Of a stretch of DNA of 64,000 nt, positions 29,179-38,864 are shown piece after piece. The DNA is taken from the NCBI RefSeq assembly GCF_019720915.1, contig NZ_JAHKSI010000001.1:806001-870000 (forward strand). The letters run 5' to 3'. Origin of the DNA: Alkalihalobacillus sp. TS-13 (lineage in GTDB: Bacteria > Bacillota > Bacilli > Bacillales > Fictibacillaceae). How positions within the stretch are numbered: the first letter of the stretch is position 1; each line of letters begins with the position of its first letter. The notes under the pieces were generated by a model, which saw nothing but the letters and a program-made list of their open reading frames with translations, did no database searches and was not told the origin of the DNA. The translations under genes and the position numbers were made by a program.

Positions 29179-29313
29179 AGAAATCAACATTGTACAATAA
29201 CAAAGCTAAGAATCGAATCTTGCGGATCGCCCAGAAACGGAGTGAATTTCGCAAAAATCAACATTTATCAATAACCGAAGCAACAGTTAACAAACCAGAA
29301 GGAGAGTTCAGCG

Positions 29314-31350
29314 ATGAAGCCAAGAGATCTGGCAGTCTTACTAAGTGTAATATTGATCATCACGATGTTAATCATCCCGCTACCGACTTGGATGCTCGAC
29401 TTCTTGATCATTACAAATATATCACTAGGACTTCTCATTATCCTGATAGCGATGAATACGAAAGAACCTCTACAATTTTCCATCTTTCCATCGCTTTTAT
29501 TACTAGTTACATTATTCCGTTTAGGCTTGAATGTATCGACGACTCGTTCAATCTTAAGCCAGGCGAAAGCCGGGAACGTCATTGATACATTCGGTTCCTT
29601 CGTAGTGGCAGGTAATGTTCTTGTCGGTTTCGTCGTGTTTGTGATTTTGATCATCATACAATTTGTCGTCATCACTAAAGGTTCAGAGAGGGTTTCTGAG
29701 GTTGCAGCACGTTTCACTTTAGATGCCATGCCCGGTAAACAGATGAGTATCGATGCCGATTTGAATGCTGGCTTGATATCTGAAAGGGAAGCGCGTGAAA
29801 GAAGACAAAAAATCGAGCAAGAGGCAGATTTTTATGGTGCGATGGATGGGGCAAGTAAATTCGTAAAAGGCGATGCGATTGCTGGAATCATCATCGTCAT
29901 CATCAATATGATTTTCGGTATCATCATTGGCATGGTTCAACAAGGGATGCCGCTTGCTGAAGCCTCCGAAACGTATACTCTATTAACAGTAGGAGATGGA
30001 CTAGTGAGCCAGATCCCTGCATTGATCATTTCGACTGCCACAGGGATCATCGTCACAAGAGCTGCATCAGATGGGAACCTAGGGCAAGACATCACAAAGC
30101 AATTGCTTGCCTATCCAGCCATGTTATATGTGGCTGGAGCAACGATTGCACTGTTGGGGTTCTTCACACCTATCCAGAATATCTTCACTTTACCCATTGC
30201 CCTTTTACTTGCATATGGCGGTTATCATCTAAGCCGTATAGAGCAACAACGTCAGGTTTCTGAAGAAGAAGTGGAAGAAGAAGTCCAAACAGAAGAATTG
30301 AAGAGTCCAGAGAGTGTCGTAAATCTTTTGCAGGTCGACCCTATTGAGTTCGAGTTTGGATACAGCCTGATCCCGCTTGCAGATACAAGTCAAGGTGGCG
30401 ATTTATTGGATCGTATCGTCATGATCCGGAGACAGCTCGCTTTGGAATTAGGTGTTGTCGTACCTGTTGTGAGGATTCGGGACAACATCCAACTGCAGCC
30501 GAATGAGTACCGGATTAAGGTCAAAGGAAACGAGATTGCTAAAGGAGAGCTCCTGCTTGATCACTTTTTGGCAATGTCTCCAGGCGTTGATGATGAAGAG
30601 ATTGAGGGTGTTGAGACCGTAGAACCCGCTTTTGGACTCCCTGCCCTATGGATTTCAGAAGATTTGAAGGAGCGTGCAGAGCTTTCGGGGTACACAGTCG
30701 TGGATCCGCCTTCGGTTGTTTCGACGCATCTTACAGAAATCATCAAGAAACATTCACATGAGTTATTAGGCAGACAGGAAGTCAAACAACTTGTCGAGCA
30801 TTTGAAAGAATCCCATGCAGCACTGGTGGAAGATGTGACACCGGATCCATTGACGATTGGCGATATCCAAAAAGTACTTATCAAGCTGTTGAAAGAAAAT
30901 ATATCGATTCGGAACTTACCGATCATTTTTGAAACATTAGCCGATTACGGGCAGATGACGAAGGATACGGATCTTCTCACTGAATATGTGCGTCAGTCTT
31001 TATCAAGACAGATTTCCAAGCAATATAGTAACGAGCAATCCTTATTGAAAGTCATCACCTTATCCGGAGGCGTCGAGAAACGGATTGCTGAATCCATTCA
31101 ACAGACGGAACATGGAAATTATCTAGCAATGGATCCGAACGAGTCACAGACCATTTTTGATTCGATAATGAATGAAATCAAGAAAGTCAGTGAAGTAAGT
31201 CCGATAACTGTGCTTTTATGCTCACCAGCTGTAAGAATGTACGTCCGTCAATTAATCGAGCGTTATTTACCGGATGTCGTCGTCCTTTCGTACAACGAAC
31301 TAGAACCTAATCTGGAAGTACAGAGCATTGGGGTGGTGAATGTATCATGA
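29314..31350 (+). CDS. flhA: Flagellar export protein FlhA
   Basis: Proton-driven export motor and docking ring. It has 678 residues, normal length. About eight membrane helices occupy the first 310 residues, with the family signature RFTLDAMPGKQMSIDADLNA near residue 140. The large cytoplasmic domain runs from about 330 to the end. GAAGGAGAG precedes the ATG. It overlaps flhF by 4 bp (ATGA). Confidence 0.97.
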   Translation: MKPRDLAVLLSVILIITMLIIPLPTWMLDFLIITNISLGLLIILIAMNTKEPLQFSIFPSLLLLVTLFRLGLNVSTTRSILSQAKAGNVIDTFGSFVVAGNVLVGFVVFVILIIIQFVVITKGSERVSEVAARFTLDAMPGKQMSIDADLNAGLISEREARERRQKIEQEADFYGAMDGASKFVKGDAIAGIIIVIINMIFGIIIGMVQQGMPLAEASETYTLLTVGDGLVSQIPALIISTATGIIVTRAASDGNLGQDITKQLLAYPAMLYVAGATIALLGFFTPIQNIFTLPIALLLAYGGYHLSRIEQQRQVSEEEVEEEVQTEELKSPESVVNLLQVDPIEFEFGYSLIPLADTSQGGDLLDRIVMIRRQLALELGVVVPVVRIRDNIQLQPNEYRIKVKGNEIAKGELLLDHFLAMSPGVDDEEIEGVETVEPAFGLPALWISEDLKERAELSGYTVVDPPSVVSTHLTEIIKKHSHELLGRQEVKQLVEHLKESHAALVEDVTPDPLTIGDIQKVLIKLLKENISIRNLPIIFETLADYGQMTKDTDLLTEYVRQSLSRQISKQYSNEQSLLKVITLSGGVEKRIAESIQQTEHGNYLAMDPNESQTIFDSIMNEIKKVSEVSPITVLLCSPAVRMYVRQLIERYLPDVVVLSYNELEPNLEVQSIGVVNVS

Positions 31351-32486
31351 AAATAAAAAAATATATCGCACCAACAATGCCAGAAGCGATGAAAAAGATC
31401 AGGAATGATCTCGGCAAGGATGCAGTCATCCTCAATTCCAAAGAAATCCGTACCGGAGGGTTTCTCGGTTTTTTCACAAAACCATCCCTTGAAGTGGTAG
31501 CGGCTTTGGATCCTGATCCCATGCCAAGTGAACATAAGGATGAATACTATAGTCCGCAGTACAATATGGAAAAGTTGACAAATACTACAACGAAATCAGA
31601 GGAAACTGCACACAAATCCGAAACATTGAACAACAAACCATCCGTGAAAATTGTGGAGGCTAGGTCATCATCTGATGCAATCCAATTCCCTGAAAAAATC
31701 ACAAAAATCATCAATGACCTTGAAGAGCAGGGAGTAAACAATGAGGTGAGGACAAGCCTCTCGAAAGGATTATTAAAGAGATGGTATCGAGAAGAATCTG
31801 AAATGAAAGCAGACGAGTCGATCAACAAGTGGATGAAGGAAGAGATATGCGGATTATTATCAAACGGCGATTTCGGGGGCTTCGAATATGATAAGAAGTT
31901 CCTCAATCTGATCGGGCCGACTGGTGTCGGTAAAACAACTACCGTTGCAAAGATCGCAGCGGATGCAATCCTGAATAAAAAGAAGAAGGTAGCGATGATC
32001 ACCACTGATACTTACCGGATCGCTGCAATCGATCAGTTGAAAACCTATGCTGAAATACTAAACGTACCGTTAGAGGTTGCCTATAATCGAGAGGATTTCC
32101 AACGTGCCCAGGATAAATTCCAGAATTACGACGTCATATTCGTAGATTCGGCTGGACGTAATTACAAAAAGGCACAATATGTCGCTGACCTGGAAGAGGT
32201 CTATCAATTCAATAATGATATGGAGAATTATCTGGTACTCTCTCTTACCTCCAAATACAGTGATATGAAGCGGATTGTAGCCCAGTTCAATAATGTTCCG
32301 ATCGATAAATTTATTTTTACAAAAAAGGATGAAACAGAGACGTTCGGTGATGTATTGAATCTACTTGATGAGACGGGACATGGTGTGGCATATATGACCA
32401 CAGGGCAAAACGTTCCTGATGATATCATTGAAGCAACACCGGAAAGTATAGCAGACCTTCTGTTAGGAGATGGTCAACGTGCATGA
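31347..32486 (+). CDS. flhF: SRP-type GTPase FlhF
   Basis: Controls flagellar placement and number with FlhG. It has 379 residues: an N-terminal basic B domain (MKIKKYIAPTMPEAMKKI), a charged linker and a C-terminal SRP GTPase. The P-loop is GPTGVGKTT at 190-198, with DSAGRNYKKA-type G3 text and TKKDET as G4. Overlaps both flhA and flhG. Confidence 0.96.
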   Translation: MKIKKYIAPTMPEAMKKIRNDLGKDAVILNSKEIRTGGFLGFFTKPSLEVVAALDPDPMPSEHKDEYYSPQYNMEKLTNTTTKSEETAHKSETLNNKPSVKIVEARSSSDAIQFPEKITKIINDLEEQGVNNEVRTSLSKGLLKRWYREESEMKADESINKWMKEEICGLLSNGDFGGFEYDKKFLNLIGPTGVGKTTTVAKIAADAILNKKKKVAMITTDTYRIAAIDQLKTYAEILNVPLEVAYNREDFQRAQDKFQNYDVIFVDSAGRNYKKAQYVADLEEVYQFNNDMENYLVLSLTSKYSDMKRIVAQFNNVPIDKFIFTKKDETETFGDVLNLLDETGHGVAYMTTGQNVPDDIIEATPESIADLLLGDGQRA

Positions 32487-33342
32487 TCAGGCAGAAATCC
32501 TTCGTCAAAGATTCCAATCAGGTTCGACATCTGCAAGGGTTTGTGCAGTGGTCAGTGGAAAAGGAGGAGTGGGAAAATCAAACCTTACCATCAACCTTGC
32601 ACTTTCCCTGGTCAAGACAGGTTCAAAGGTTCTGGTCCTGGATCTTGATATCGGGATGGCGAATTTGGATATCTTAATGGGGGTACATTCCCGATACAAT
32701 ATCGTAGATCTAGTAGAACAGCAGCTGCCGATCCTGGACTTGATAGAAACGGGCCCGGACCAAGTCGATTACCTTGCAGGCGGAAGTGGGTTGAATCAAT
32801 TATTTGAATTGACGAGTGAACAATTTAATCACTTTTGTCAACAAATGAAAGTGATTCAAGAACGGTATGATCACATCTTTCTGGATATGGCAGCAGGGGC
32901 CTCTAGAGACAGTTTGCAATTCATCACTGCAGCAGATGAGGTGCTGCTGGTCACAACTCCTGAACCGACGGCGATAACAGATGCCTACGCCATGTTGAAG
33001 CATATCCATCAACAAGAATCCTCTGTCACAATTTCTATCATCGTGAACCGTGTTGAAAATAAGGGTGAAGGGGAGGATGTGGGCATGAGGATCCAAAAAG
33101 CAGCTCGACAGTTTCTCCAGAAAGACATCAAACGGCTTGGAATGCTGCCAGAAGATCGGACGGTCTTTAAAGCTGTCAAAGAACAAAAACCATTTCGAAT
33201 ATATGCCCCATATTCCAATGTTGCAAAATCAGTTCAAAAGTTAGCTGATATCTATCAGGGTGGCTCTGACGATTCCCGCAAAAACGAAGGGTTCATCCAA
33301 AGATTCACACGCTACTTTTCAAAAAAGCAGGGGACCATATGA
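32479..33342 (+). CDS. flhG: MinD-like ATPase FlhG (YlxH)
   Basis: Controls flagellar number and pattern with FlhF, and stimulates its GTPase. The start is GTG at 32479, eight bases after AGGAGA; the ATG at 32470 would overlap that site. It has 287 residues. The N-terminal DQAEILRQRF is the FlhF-activating type helix. The deviant Walker A SGKGGVGKSN is at 26-35, and DLDIGMANLD follows. A basic tail may hold a membrane-targeting helix (FIQRFTRYFSKK). Confidence 0.94.
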   Translation: MHDQAEILRQRFQSGSTSARVCAVVSGKGGVGKSNLTINLALSLVKTGSKVLVLDLDIGMANLDILMGVHSRYNIVDLVEQQLPILDLIETGPDQVDYLAGGSGLNQLFELTSEQFNHFCQQMKVIQERYDHIFLDMAAGASRDSLQFITAADEVLLVTTPEPTAITDAYAMLKHIHQQESSVTISIIVNRVENKGEGEDVGMRIQKAARQFLQKDIKRLGMLPEDRTVFKAVKEQKPFRIYAPYSNVAKSVQKLADIYQGGSDDSRKNEGFIQRFTRYFSKKQGTI

Positions 33343-34391
33343 GCAGTATAAGGGTGCTGGTTGTTGACGACTCTGCATTCATGCGGAAAGTCATTTCAGA
33401 TCTATTATCAAGCGATTCTACAATCGTAGTCGCTGGAACAGCTCGTAATGGAGAAGACGCATTAAGGAAAATCCCGCAACTTTCACCTGACGTCATCACA
33501 CTTGATGTGGACATGCCAGTCATGGATGGTTTGACTACCTTGAAGAAAATCATGAGACAATACACGATTCCTGTCATCATGTTTAGCAGTGTTACAAAAG
33601 TAGGTGCTGCCCAGACAATCGAATCAATTCAGGCAGGAGCTGTTGATTTTATCTCAAAACCTTCAGGGGCGATTTCTTTGGACATCCACAAGGTGAAAGC
33701 AGAGCTATTGAACAAAGTGAAGGTTGCAAGTGTTGCTAAGGTTACAAAGATCACTGAGCGTGAAAAAGCACCGATATCACCTTTTCCGAAAGAACCATTG
33801 GATAAGGGTTTGACGAAAAAGAAGAAACTTATCGCAATCGGTACTTCTACAGGAGGTCCAAAGGCGTTGGTCGAAGTTATCTCCAACCTTCCGGACTCGA
33901 TTGATGCTCCAGTCCTGATCGTCCAGCATATGCCCGTCGGATTCACGAAATCTTTGGCAGAACGGTTGAATAAGCAGTCGGCACTAGTTGTAAAAGAAGC
34001 AGAATCAGGTGAAATATTGAGAAACAACACGGTCTATATAGCCCCCGGGGGATACCACCTAAGAGCGATACATAAGCAAAATGGAATCATCATCGAACTG
34101 GACAATCAAACTCCACCGATCAGAGGACATCGTCCTTCTATCGATGAAATGTTCACCAGTCTATCTACGGTTCATAACTACCAGAAGATTGCTGTGATCA
34201 TGACCGGGATGGGGACGGATGGTACAGAGGGGCTGTTAGCTTTAAAGGAGGAAGGAGACACAATTGCAATTGCAGAATCCGAAGAGTCCTGTGTTGTCTA
34301 TGGGATGCCTCGCTCGGCGATTGCAACTCAAAAAGTGGATGAAGTCGTTCATGTCACCGAGATATCAGAACGAATCGTGCGCTATTTATAG
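33339..34391 (+). CDS. cheB: Chemotaxis methylesterase/response regulator CheB
   Basis: Removes methyl groups from chemoreceptors when phosphorylated. It has 350 residues. The receiver domain holds Asp10-Asp11 and the phospho-acceptor Asp56 (TLDVDMP). The C-terminal methylesterase carries the Ser-His-Asp triad in GTSTGGPK, VQHMPVGFT and MTGMGTDG. Overlaps flhG by 4 bp. Confidence 0.96.
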   Translation: MSSIRVLVVDDSAFMRKVISDLLSSDSTIVVAGTARNGEDALRKIPQLSPDVITLDVDMPVMDGLTTLKKIMRQYTIPVIMFSSVTKVGAAQTIESIQAGAVDFISKPSGAISLDIHKVKAELLNKVKVASVAKVTKITEREKAPISPFPKEPLDKGLTKKKKLIAIGTSTGGPKALVEVISNLPDSIDAPVLIVQHMPVGFTKSLAERLNKQSALVVKEAESGEILRNNTVYIAPGGYHLRAIHKQNGIIIELDNQTPPIRGHRPSIDEMFTSLSTVHNYQKIAVIMTGMGTDGTEGLLALKEEGDTIAIAESEESCVVYGMPRSAIATQKVDEVVHVTEISERIVRYL

Positions 34392-34406
34392 TAGGGGGTT
34401 GTATAC

Positions 34407-36407
34407 ATGGATATGAATCAATATTTAGATGTGTTTGTCGATGAAAGCAGGGAACATCTACAAGCGATGAATGAACATATGCTCAAGCTTGAGAATGATC
34501 CAACAGATGTTGCGATTGTAAATGATATTTTCCGTTCCGCTCATACCCTTAAAGGGATGTCAGCTACAATGGGGTTTGAAGATTTGGCAAGCCTCACTCA
34601 TCAAATGGAAAATGTCCTGGATGCCATCCGGCAAAGCAAGGTACTAGTAACAGATGAGGTTGTGGATGCCCTTTTTGAATCAGTGGATCATTTAGAAGCA
34701 ATGGTTGAATCCATCATCGCTGGCGGAGATGGGAAGCACGATGTTGACGAAATCGTGAGAAAGCTTAATGTGATTGAAACAGGGGAAAAGTCAGCCACTG
34801 TATCCAATGAGCAAGGGCAGTCGGCCTCGGGTGATGGACTTGACGAATTCCAACGTTCGATTTTGGCACAATCTTTTGAACAAGGCCTACATCCTTACAC
34901 CGTCAAAGTAACTTTGGAGAAAACCTGTATTCTTAAGGCTGCACGGGTTTATATGGTCTTCGATGTCCTTGAACAACTGTCTGAAGTGATTCATTCAGAC
35001 CCCTCAGTCAGCGAACTAGAAGAAGAGAAATTTGATTATGCATTTTCAGTCACATTGGTTTCTGAGAAAAATGCAGAAGAGATCAGAGAAAAGATAAGCA
35101 AAGTATCCGAAGTTGAAGAGGTCCACGTACAAAACTATGAAATAGAGTCATCTTCATCAGAAGCAGCAGAGCCAGCAGCTGCAATCGAACTGGAAAAAAC
35201 GGAATTGAAGAAAGCAGTCACGGAAGGTAAACCTGAAACGCCTTCCAAAAATGCTCAGAGCAATAAAACGATGCGTGTCAATATCAACCGATTGGACCAT
35301 TTGATGAACTTATTTGAAGAACTTGTCATTGATCGCGGCCGCTTGGAAGCGTTAGCGAAACAATTGAACAACAGCGACTTGACTGACACGGTCGAACACA
35401 TGACAAGATTATCAAGTGATCTGCAGGATGCACTTCTGACGATGAGGATGGTGCCGATCGATCAAGTGTTCAACCGGTTCCCTCGAATGATCCGGAGTTT
35501 AGCGAAGGATCTTGGGAAGAAAATCAATTTGGATATCAGCGGCGGAGAAACCGAGCTGGACCGAACTGTAATCGATGAAATTGGTGACCCTCTCGTCCAT
35601 TTGTTACGAAATTCTGTCGACCACGGCATCGAGCTGCCTGAGAAACGAACCAAAGCTGGTAAACCTGAAGAAGGAACGATTTCACTAGTGTCCTATCATA
35701 GTGGAAATCATATCTTCATTGAAATTGAGGATGACGGTGGGGGTATCAATCGGGAAAAGGTACTGGAAAAAGCGATCGAAAACGACATCATCAATCCAGC
35801 CCATGCAGAAACGATGAAAGATCATGAGGTCTATCAGTTATTGTTCGCCTCTGGCTTCAGTACTGCCGATACTGTTTCAGATATATCTGGTAGAGGTGTC
35901 GGATTGGATGTTGTGAAAAGCAAAATTGAATCCCTCGGTGGTCAGATCATGGTTACATCTGAGCCTGGTCAAGGTACGAAATTCGCCATTGAACTGCCTT
36001 TGACACTATCGATTTTATCAGCAATGTTGATAACGATCGGATCTGAAACATATGCAATCCCATTATCAAATATTGTTGAAAGTATCGTAATTCCGAAGAA
36101 AGAAGTTATGAAAGCGCATAACCAGTTGGTTGTTGATTTCAGAGGAAAAGTGGTTCCACTTTTGTCACTCAGGGATGTTTTAGAGGTAGAAGGTATTCCA
36201 GAAGAAAAAAACACCTATTCCGTCGTAGTTGTCCGTAAAGGAGATCAGATGGCTGCCTTGATCGTCGACCGATTCATAGGTCAGCAAGAAATCGTCCTGA
36301 AACCTTTAGGGAAGTATCTTTCAAATATTTTTGCGATCTCAGGTGCAACGATACTTGGGGATGGAAAAGTTTCTTTAATACTAGATTGTAATGATTTGAT
36401 CAAATAA
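34407..36407 (+). CDS. cheA: Chemotaxis histidine kinase CheA
   Basis: Receptor-coupled kinase that phosphorylates CheY and CheB. It has 666 residues. The P1 Hpt domain carries phospho-acceptor His46 (RSAHTLKG). A P2 CheY-binding domain is at about 155-250 and the dimerisation domain at about 285-345. The kinase has N box DPLVHLLRNSVDHGIE, G1 EDDGGGI and G2 GRGVGLD. The CheW-like domain is at the C-terminus (from about 525). Confidence 0.97.
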   Translation: MDMNQYLDVFVDESREHLQAMNEHMLKLENDPTDVAIVNDIFRSAHTLKGMSATMGFEDLASLTHQMENVLDAIRQSKVLVTDEVVDALFESVDHLEAMVESIIAGGDGKHDVDEIVRKLNVIETGEKSATVSNEQGQSASGDGLDEFQRSILAQSFEQGLHPYTVKVTLEKTCILKAARVYMVFDVLEQLSEVIHSDPSVSELEEEKFDYAFSVTLVSEKNAEEIREKISKVSEVEEVHVQNYEIESSSSEAAEPAAAIELEKTELKKAVTEGKPETPSKNAQSNKTMRVNINRLDHLMNLFEELVIDRGRLEALAKQLNNSDLTDTVEHMTRLSSDLQDALLTMRMVPIDQVFNRFPRMIRSLAKDLGKKINLDISGGETELDRTVIDEIGDPLVHLLRNSVDHGIELPEKRTKAGKPEEGTISLVSYHSGNHIFIEIEDDGGGINREKVLEKAIENDIINPAHAETMKDHEVYQLLFASGFSTADTVSDISGRGVGLDVVKSKIESLGGQIMVTSEPGQGTKFAIELPLTLSILSAMLITIGSETYAIPLSNIVESIVIPKKEVMKAHNQLVVDFRGKVVPLLSLRDVLEVEGIPEEKNTYSVVVVRKGDQMAALIVDRFIGQQEIVLKPLGKYLSNIFAISGATILGDGKVSLILDCNDLIK

Positions 36408-36423
36408 GAGAGGAAGATTAGAA

Positions 36424-36909
36424 ATGTCTGAAATGAAAACCTTAGAAACCGAAATGAAAGCGATTGTGTTTCAACTCTTGGATGAGGAATATGGAGTGGA
36501 TGTACATCAAGTGCGCTCGATTGAACGGATCCAGGAGATTACTAGAGTACCCCGGACGCCTTCCTTCGTTAAAGGAGTCATCAATCTTCGTGGTATCGTC
36601 ACTCCAATTATTGATTTGCGAAGCCGATTTGATTTAGAAGAAGCTTCCTATACAGAGGAAACACGGATCGTCATCGTCAATGCAAATGACATGGAGGTTG
36701 GTATGATTGTGGATTCAGCGAATGATGTGATCGATGTCCCAGCTGATACAGTAGAGCCAGCACCGAAAGTAGTCGGTGGTATCCAAGCAGAATATCTTGA
36801 TGGAGTTGCAAAACTTGAGAAGAGATTGTTGATTTTGCTTAATCTGGAAAAGGTGTTGAACCCTGAAGAAATCATTGCCCTTCGCCAATTCAAGGAGACC
36901 AATGAATGA
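36424..36909 (+). CDS. cheW: Chemotaxis coupling protein CheW
   Basis: Couples receptors to CheA. It has 161 residues, one CheW domain with VHQVRSIERIQEITRVP and PSFVKGVINLRGIVTPIIDL. Overlaps cheC by 4 bp. Confidence 0.96.
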   Translation: MSEMKTLETEMKAIVFQLLDEEYGVDVHQVRSIERIQEITRVPRTPSFVKGVINLRGIVTPIIDLRSRFDLEEASYTEETRIVIVNANDMEVGMIVDSANDVIDVPADTVEPAPKVVGGIQAEYLDGVAKLEKRLLILLNLEKVLNPEEIIALRQFKETNE

Positions 36910-37544
36910 TAACACCCGAACAGTTGACAGAGTATCATAAAGATATTCTTAAAGAAATCGGTAACATCGGCGCAGGTAATGCTGCAACCGCATTATCTGA
37001 GCTGATGCAGAAATCCATCGATATGGCTCTTCCCACTGTGAAACTTGTACCCTTCCATGAAGTTGTACAGATGATTGGCGGGGAAGAAACTGTTATGGCG
37101 GCAACATTTTTCAGAGTGACAGGTGATGCACCTGGAAATATGTTTCTGATTTTCACGTTAGATGAAGCGATTACAATTTTAAGAGAATTGACGGGTGATC
37201 CGGAGGTGGATGAAGAAAGCATCCTTTCATCCGAAATGACCAGATCAGCTCTTCAAGAAACAGGGAATATACTTGCCGGTTCCTATCTTTCATCCTTTTC
37301 AGATTTTACTGGTTTGAACTTGTCGCCTTCTGTACCATTCTTGACAATCGATATGGTTGGTGCTGTATTGTCTTTTGGGCTGATGGAAATGTCACAGGTC
37401 AGTGACTATGCAATCATCATCGATACCCAGCTGAAAAATGGAAGTAGTGAACAATCAGGTGTAGACAGTCATTTTCTATTTCTACCTGACCCGGATTCGT
37501 TTCAAAAGATCTTCCAAACACTCGGAGTCCCGTTAAATGAATAA
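36906..37544 (+). CDS. cheC: CheY-P phosphatase CheC
   Basis: Dephosphorylates CheY-P and forms a complex with CheD in the Bacillus adaptation system. It has 212 residues. Both phosphatase motifs are present: Asp13-Glu17-Asn20 and Glu118-Asn121. Overlaps cheD by 8 bp. Confidence 0.95.
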   Translation: MITPEQLTEYHKDILKEIGNIGAGNAATALSELMQKSIDMALPTVKLVPFHEVVQMIGGEETVMAATFFRVTGDAPGNMFLIFTLDEAITILRELTGDPEVDEESILSSEMTRSALQETGNILAGSYLSSFSDFTGLNLSPSVPFLTIDMVGAVLSFGLMEMSQVSDYAIIIDTQLKNGSSEQSGVDSHFLFLPDPDSFQKIFQTLGVPLNE

Positions 37545-38037
37545 AATCATGCAAACGGTCAACGTGAAAATTTCAGATTATCAAATTACGAAAGCACCGA
37601 ACCGGTTGAAAACGACTGGTCTCGGATCTTGTGTCGGTATCGTTATTTTTGAGCCTGGCGCCCAGGTTGCGGGTATGGCCCATGTCATGCTCCCGAGTTC
37701 AGAACTTTCGGGAGATATGACCTTCAATTTAGCTAAATATGCTGATACGGCTCTTCCCGCAATGGTTACAGAACTAGTCCAACATTTTGGTATCCAACAC
37801 AATCGATTGAAAGCCAAAATCGCAGGCGGCGCACAAATGTTCCAATTCACAGGGAAGAGTGAGGCGTTACGTGTTGGTCCGCGGAACATAACAGCAGTCA
37901 AAGACATTTTACAGACTTTAAGTATTCCTGTTCTTGCTGAGGATGTTGGTGGACAAAACGGGAGAACGATTGAATTTGACATCGAAAACAGTAATTTGAT
38001 GATTCGGACGATACATAAAGGAATGACAACCATTTAA
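37537..38037 (+). CDS. cheD: Chemoreceptor glutamine deamidase CheD
   Basis: Deamidates receptors and enhances CheC activity. It has 166 residues, the B. subtilis length. Catalytic Cys32 is in LGSCVGI and His49 in GMAHVMLP. The start codon lies inside the cheC end, with GGAG about nine bases upstream. Confidence 0.96.
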   Translation: MNKIMQTVNVKISDYQITKAPNRLKTTGLGSCVGIVIFEPGAQVAGMAHVMLPSSELSGDMTFNLAKYADTALPAMVTELVQHFGIQHNRLKAKIAGGAQMFQFTGKSEALRVGPRNITAVKDILQTLSIPVLAEDVGGQNGRTIEFDIENSNLMIRTIHKGMTTI

Positions 38038-38080
38038 TAACTGTGGTCAGCAAGATTATTAGATTACGAGGAGGGATTGG

Positions 38081-38848
38081 ATGCGAAGTGGGGCAATTTC
38101 AGAAGCGAGTGTACATTGGGATAATTGGTCGAAATTTCGGGATAAAGATTCTTGTGAAGCCTTATTAGAAATGCATTTACCCTTGGTCCAGTATCATGTT
38201 CAACGTATTGCTGTAGGTTTGCCAAGAAACGTTAATAAAGATGAATTGAGGAGCCATGGACTTTTAGGACTATATGATGCTTTAAAAAAGTTCGACCCTA
38301 CGAGAGATCTCAAATTCGATACATATGCATCTTTCCGGATCAGAGGTGCAATCCTTGATGGTTTACGTCGCGAAGATTGGCTCCCTCGATCCTTGCGTGA
38401 AAAAACGAAAAAGATTGAGTCGACCATCGAAAGGATGGAACAAGAACAGATGCGTTCGGTAACAGCATCAGAGGTCGCTGCGGAAGTAGGGATGACGGAA
38501 GAAGATGTATTGACGATCATGTCAGAAAGTTTTTTAGCAAATGTATTATCCATTGATGAAGAGAACAAAGACAGCGATTCGAGTGAAAAAGTGGGATACA
38601 CGATTGAAGATAAGAAGGTTGAGACCCCTGAAACGCTGATGTTGACGAACGAACTTCACGAACATTTATCTGAAATCATCGAGGATCTCAATGAAAAAGA
38701 ACAGCTTGTCGTCAGCCTATTCTACTATGAAGAACTTACACTGACTGAAATCGGTCAAGTATTGAACCTGTCTACTTCTCGTATCTCTCAAATTCATTCG
38801 AAAGCACTTTACAAGCTCAGAAACGTACTGGCGAAATATACAAATTGA
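38081..38848 (+). CDS. sigD: RNA polymerase sigma factor SigD
   Basis: Sigma-28 type factor for late flagellar, chemotaxis and autolysin genes. It has 255 residues. Region 2 includes DELRSHGLLGLYDALKKFD and ASFRIRGAILDGLR; region 4 ends ELTLTEIGQVLNLSTSRISQ. Its position near the operon end is known in B. subtilis to limit SigD level. Strong site GAGGAGGGA precedes the ATG. Confidence 0.97.
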   Translation: MRSGAISEASVHWDNWSKFRDKDSCEALLEMHLPLVQYHVQRIAVGLPRNVNKDELRSHGLLGLYDALKKFDPTRDLKFDTYASFRIRGAILDGLRREDWLPRSLREKTKKIESTIERMEQEQMRSVTASEVAAEVGMTEEDVLTIMSESFLANVLSIDEENKDSDSSEKVGYTIEDKKVETPETLMLTNELHEHLSEIIEDLNEKEQLVVSLFYYEELTLTEIGQVLNLSTSRISQIHSKALYKLRNVLAKYTN

Positions 38849-38864
38849 GTCAGGAGGAACATTC

